In this document: piece by piece, positions 4,534 to 6,224 of the stretch
Layout: every line of letters starts with the position of its first letter
How positions within the stretch are numbered: the first letter of the stretch is position 1
NCBI GenBank assembly: GCA_946183335.1
Contig: CAMGZN010000056.1
Location: 1 to 6,224, forward strand
Direction: 5' to 3'
Length of the DNA stretch: 6,224 nucleotides
DNA from: an uncultured Caryophanales bacterium
GTDB taxonomy: Bacteria; Bacillota_I; Bacilli_A; RFN20; CAG-826
Notes under the pieces: generated by a model
What the model was told of the DNA's origin: nothing
Seen by the model: only the letters and a program-made list of their open reading frames with translations
Database searches by the model: none
Program-made: the position numbers and the translations under genes

Positions 4534-6224
4534 TTACCACAAAGTAGCTTCGCCATTAACATAGTGCCAATAATTTCCTGCATCAGAAGGAATTGATTCT
4601 GAGTAGAAATATACGTTATTCAAGTTAATGTCATTTGTGCCATCAATTTGGTTCCATTCAATTACAGATCCACAATAAAATATTTTTGATAAATTATAAC
4701 AATGATTAAGTGAATTATTTCCTATTGAAACAAGACTATTTGGCAAAATGATGTTTTCTAGTTTGTCGCACAAAAAGAACGCATAATCACCAATAGTTTG
4801 AAGGTTATTTGGCAAAATTATATTTTTCAACTCATCTTTATAATAAAACGAATACGCACCAATTGAAGTAACAGTGTCTGGAACTACGTATTTTATGCAG
4901 CTACTATCATAAAAATGAACAAGAGAAGTCATATCTTTTGTAAAAATAGTGTTACTATCGTCGATAAATGCGTTGTTTTCAGCGTCAATAACTACGTTTT
5001 GAAGTGGGCACTCAAGAAAAGCTGTAGGTGAAATATAATTCACATTTTTGCCTATTGTAACTTCCTTTAACGAAGAACAATTGCTAAACGAACCTGCTTC
5101 AAGCCTTTCAATATTCCCATCCAGATTAATAGAATTTAGCGAATAACAATTGCCGAATGTGCCAACATCAATACATGTTAAATTTGTCGAGAATTCAATC
5201 TGAATTAATGATCTACAACCATTAAAGGCATATTGCCCGATGGATGTAACACTATCAGGCAGATTAAGTTTTTCCAATGAACTACATCTATAAAAAGCAT
5301 ATTCGTCAATTTGATTAACACTATCCGGAATTACTACAGTTTTAAATGAAGAACAACAGTAAAAAGCATTTGAGCGAATTCTTTGCACAGAGTCTGGTAT
5401 AACTATATCTTTTAGTGCTGTACAATTTTTGAATGAGTCAAATGAAACTTCGCTAAAAATTCCATCAAAAACAATTTCAGTTAACGATGAACATGATTCA
5501 AAACAATTGCGACCAATTCTTGTTAGATTTCCATCAAAAACAAGTGAAATTAAAGAAGAGCAATTATAAAAAGCATAGTCACAAATCGATTTTGTTTGAC
5601 TAGTAAATTCAATTGATTTTAAAAAAGAACAATTGTAAAAAGCACCTAAACCGATTTTTCCACCTGCAATAAAGATTGTTTCTAAATCAGCAGGTATGTA
5701 AAACGTACGATAGGCATTCTGTGGTGACTGGCTGTATAATTGACTTACTGCTGTGCTGTTAGTATATGAATCTGAACCAAATATATAACCAAAAACACCT
5801 CCTAATGAGCCCTCATTACTTGCATTATTTGTTGAATAGCCCACAAATGGTAAGCGCATATTCACAAGCGAAGAACATCCAGAAAATGCTGATATTCCTA
5901 TTGATTCTACATCGCTAATATCAATTGATGTTAGTTTATTGCAATTATAAAATGCTTTTTCGCCTATTGATTTAACATCGGATCGTATAGAAATATTTCT
6001 TAATTTGCTGCAATTCCAAAAAGCGCCATAAAAAATGTTTCCACCAAGAATAGTTACGCTTATTAATTTCGACGGTAAATAATAATAAGTAAAATTTGAT
6101 CCATTATATGTTTGCCGTGTTTGACTAGAACCTTCGTATGTATTTGATCCAAAAATATATCCAAATAAATGACTGCTTCCGGCATTTGTTGTGGATGCGT
6201 CAAGACCGACAAATGGTAATGTTA
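4534..6224 (-). CDS. BspA-like leucine-rich-repeat protein, C-terminal 562 residues; 5' end outside window
   Basis: The frame is open from the right edge to the TAA at 4534-4536. The GTG at 5865 is an internal Val codon, since clear LRR sequence continues upstream of it. About 16 units of the 23-residue LRR_5 (BspA) type are visible, consensus VxSIGxYAFxNCSSLxxIxxPxS. Two units lead into a special module (LPFVG...FGYIFGS...YIP..L..V.I.GG.I..GAF), present at 6219-6001 and again at 5853-5620. A longer unit, NVVIDAENNAFIDDSNTIFT, is the variant common within BspA arrays. The protein ends GNYWHYVNGEATLW, a tail I associate with such proteins in gut Firmicutes. BspA relatives are often surface proteins that bind host or bacterial partners, but the N-terminus, which would show a signal peptide, is not here. 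The DNA looks more AT-rich than tyrS and rpsD, fitting an accessory gene. Confidence 0.93.
   Translation of the reverse strand, partial: TLPFVGLDASTTNAGSSHLFGYIFGSNTYEGSSQTRQTYNGSNFTYYYLPSKLISVTILGGNIFYGAFWNCSKLRNISIRSDVKSIGEKAFYNCNKLTSIDISDVESIGISAFSGCSSLVNMRLPFVGYSTNNASNEGSLGGVFGYIFGSDSYTNSTAVSQLYSQSPQNAYRTFYIPADLETIFIAGGKIGLGAFYNCSFLKSIEFTSQTKSICDYAFYNCSSLISLVFDGNLTRIGRNCFESCSSLTEIVFDGIFSEVSFDSFKNCTALKDIVIPDSVQRIRSNAFYCCSSFKTVVIPDSVNQIDEYAFYRCSSLEKLNLPDSVTSIGQYAFNGCRSLIQIEFSTNLTCIDVGTFGNCYSLNSINLDGNIERLEAGSFSNCSSLKEVTIGKNVNYISPTAFLECPLQNVVIDAENNAFIDDSNTIFTKDMTSLVHFYDSSCIKYVVPDTVTSIGAYSFYYKDELKNIILPNNLQTIGDYAFFLCDKLENIILPNSLVSIGNNSLNHCYNLSKIFYCGSVIEWNQIDGTNDINLNNVYFYSESIPSDAGNYWHYVNGEATLW
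4640..5640 (-). repeat. Degenerate 69-bp tandem repeats encoding LRR units
   Basis: On the plus strand, blocks resembling 'gaacaattgtaaaaagca' recur at about 69-bp spacing (for example near 5345, 5560 and 5628), each the reverse complement of a TGC-F-Y-N-C-S-type LRR core. Similarity at DNA level is partial, so the array is old or selected at protein level, but it could still support recombination between units. Confidence 0.6.
5620..5853 (-). repeat. Copy 2 of the LPFVG/FGYIFGS module in the LRR protein
   Basis: It encodes 78 residues from LPFVG through GVFGYIFGSDSYTN, FYIPADL, IFIAGGKI to GAFYNCSFL. Compared with copy 1 (6001-6219), the loop between FGYIFGS and the YIP/YLP segment is longer. 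It is followed by an unbroken run of LRR units to the C-terminus, whereas copy 1 is followed by only two before the second module begins. Confidence 0.85.
6001..6219 (-). repeat. Copy 1 of the LPFVG/FGYIFGS module in the LRR protein
   Basis: It encodes 73 residues running from LPFVG through HLFGYIFGSNTYEG, YYYLPSKL, VTILGGNI to GAFWNCSKL. Copy 2 starts 366 bp (122 residues) further along the gene. The ends are conserved, while the Ser/Thr/Asn/Gln-rich middle differs in sequence and length, as expected for an old internal duplication with a free loop. Confidence 0.85.

Noticed and set aside
4640..5640. Regular repeats at about 69 bp that might suggest a CRISPR array.
   Set aside because: The repeats are degenerate, in frame and translate to LRR units; there are no constant repeats with unique spacers.
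4534..5865. A complete 443-residue LRR gene starting at the GTG at 5865-5863.
   Set aside because: The same frame is open to the right edge and encodes further LRR units and a second copy of the LPFVG module. The GTG is an internal Val codon with no ribosome binding site before it.

Overview
The window looks like a chromosomal piece of a low-GC Bacillota, plausibly an uncultured gut lineage near Erysipelotrichia or the deep-branching Bacilli/RF39 group. The placement is inferred from the AT-rich sequence, A- and T-ending codons, Firmicutes-type ribosome binding sites, the rpsD / tyrS / CcpA-like gene neighbourhood with a candidate ezrA, and BspA-type leucine-rich repeats of a style common in gut Firmicutes. 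Tryptophan is encoded by TGG, and TGA is not read through in the frames I translated, so the standard bacterial code applies rather than Mycoplasma code 4.

Layout. Positions 1-304 (minus) hold the N-terminus of a membrane-anchored coiled-coil protein, a likely EzrA homologue. Positions 305-628 are a divergent intergenic region. It carries an AT-rich 18-bp perfect palindrome, a near-consensus promoter and a long structured leader that probably mediates autoregulation of rpsD (629-1231, plus). A bidirectional hairpin terminator at 1250-1273 separates rpsD from a converging minus-strand operon. Read in transcription order, that operon is a LacI-family/CcpA-like regulator (4210-3200), tyrS (3196-1943) and a small lipoprotein (1941-1288), with gaps of only 3 and 1 nt. 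Its promoter (4240-4269) has a cre-like imperfect palindrome in the spacer, which suggests autoregulation. Upstream on the same strand, 4294-6224 is an accessory, more AT-rich section. It contains the C-terminal 562 residues of a BspA-like leucine-rich-repeat protein that runs off the right edge, followed 12 nt later by a 75-residue protein of unknown function with a strong ribosome binding site.

How the parts may fit together. The left and centre form a housekeeping locus for translation (S4, TyrRS) and cell division (EzrA-like), with a global-type regulator built into the tyrS operon. The right side encodes a probable surface or interaction protein. No convincing terminator lies between the accessory genes and the regulator operon. 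An inverted repeat there would trap the regulator's ribosome binding site only in read-through transcripts. I found no CRISPR array, tRNA, rRNA, transposase or phage gene. The window does not show a clearly new multi-gene system; the points most worth following are the rpsD leader RNA, the regulator-tyrS-lipoprotein operon without a visible T-box, and the LRR protein with its small partner.
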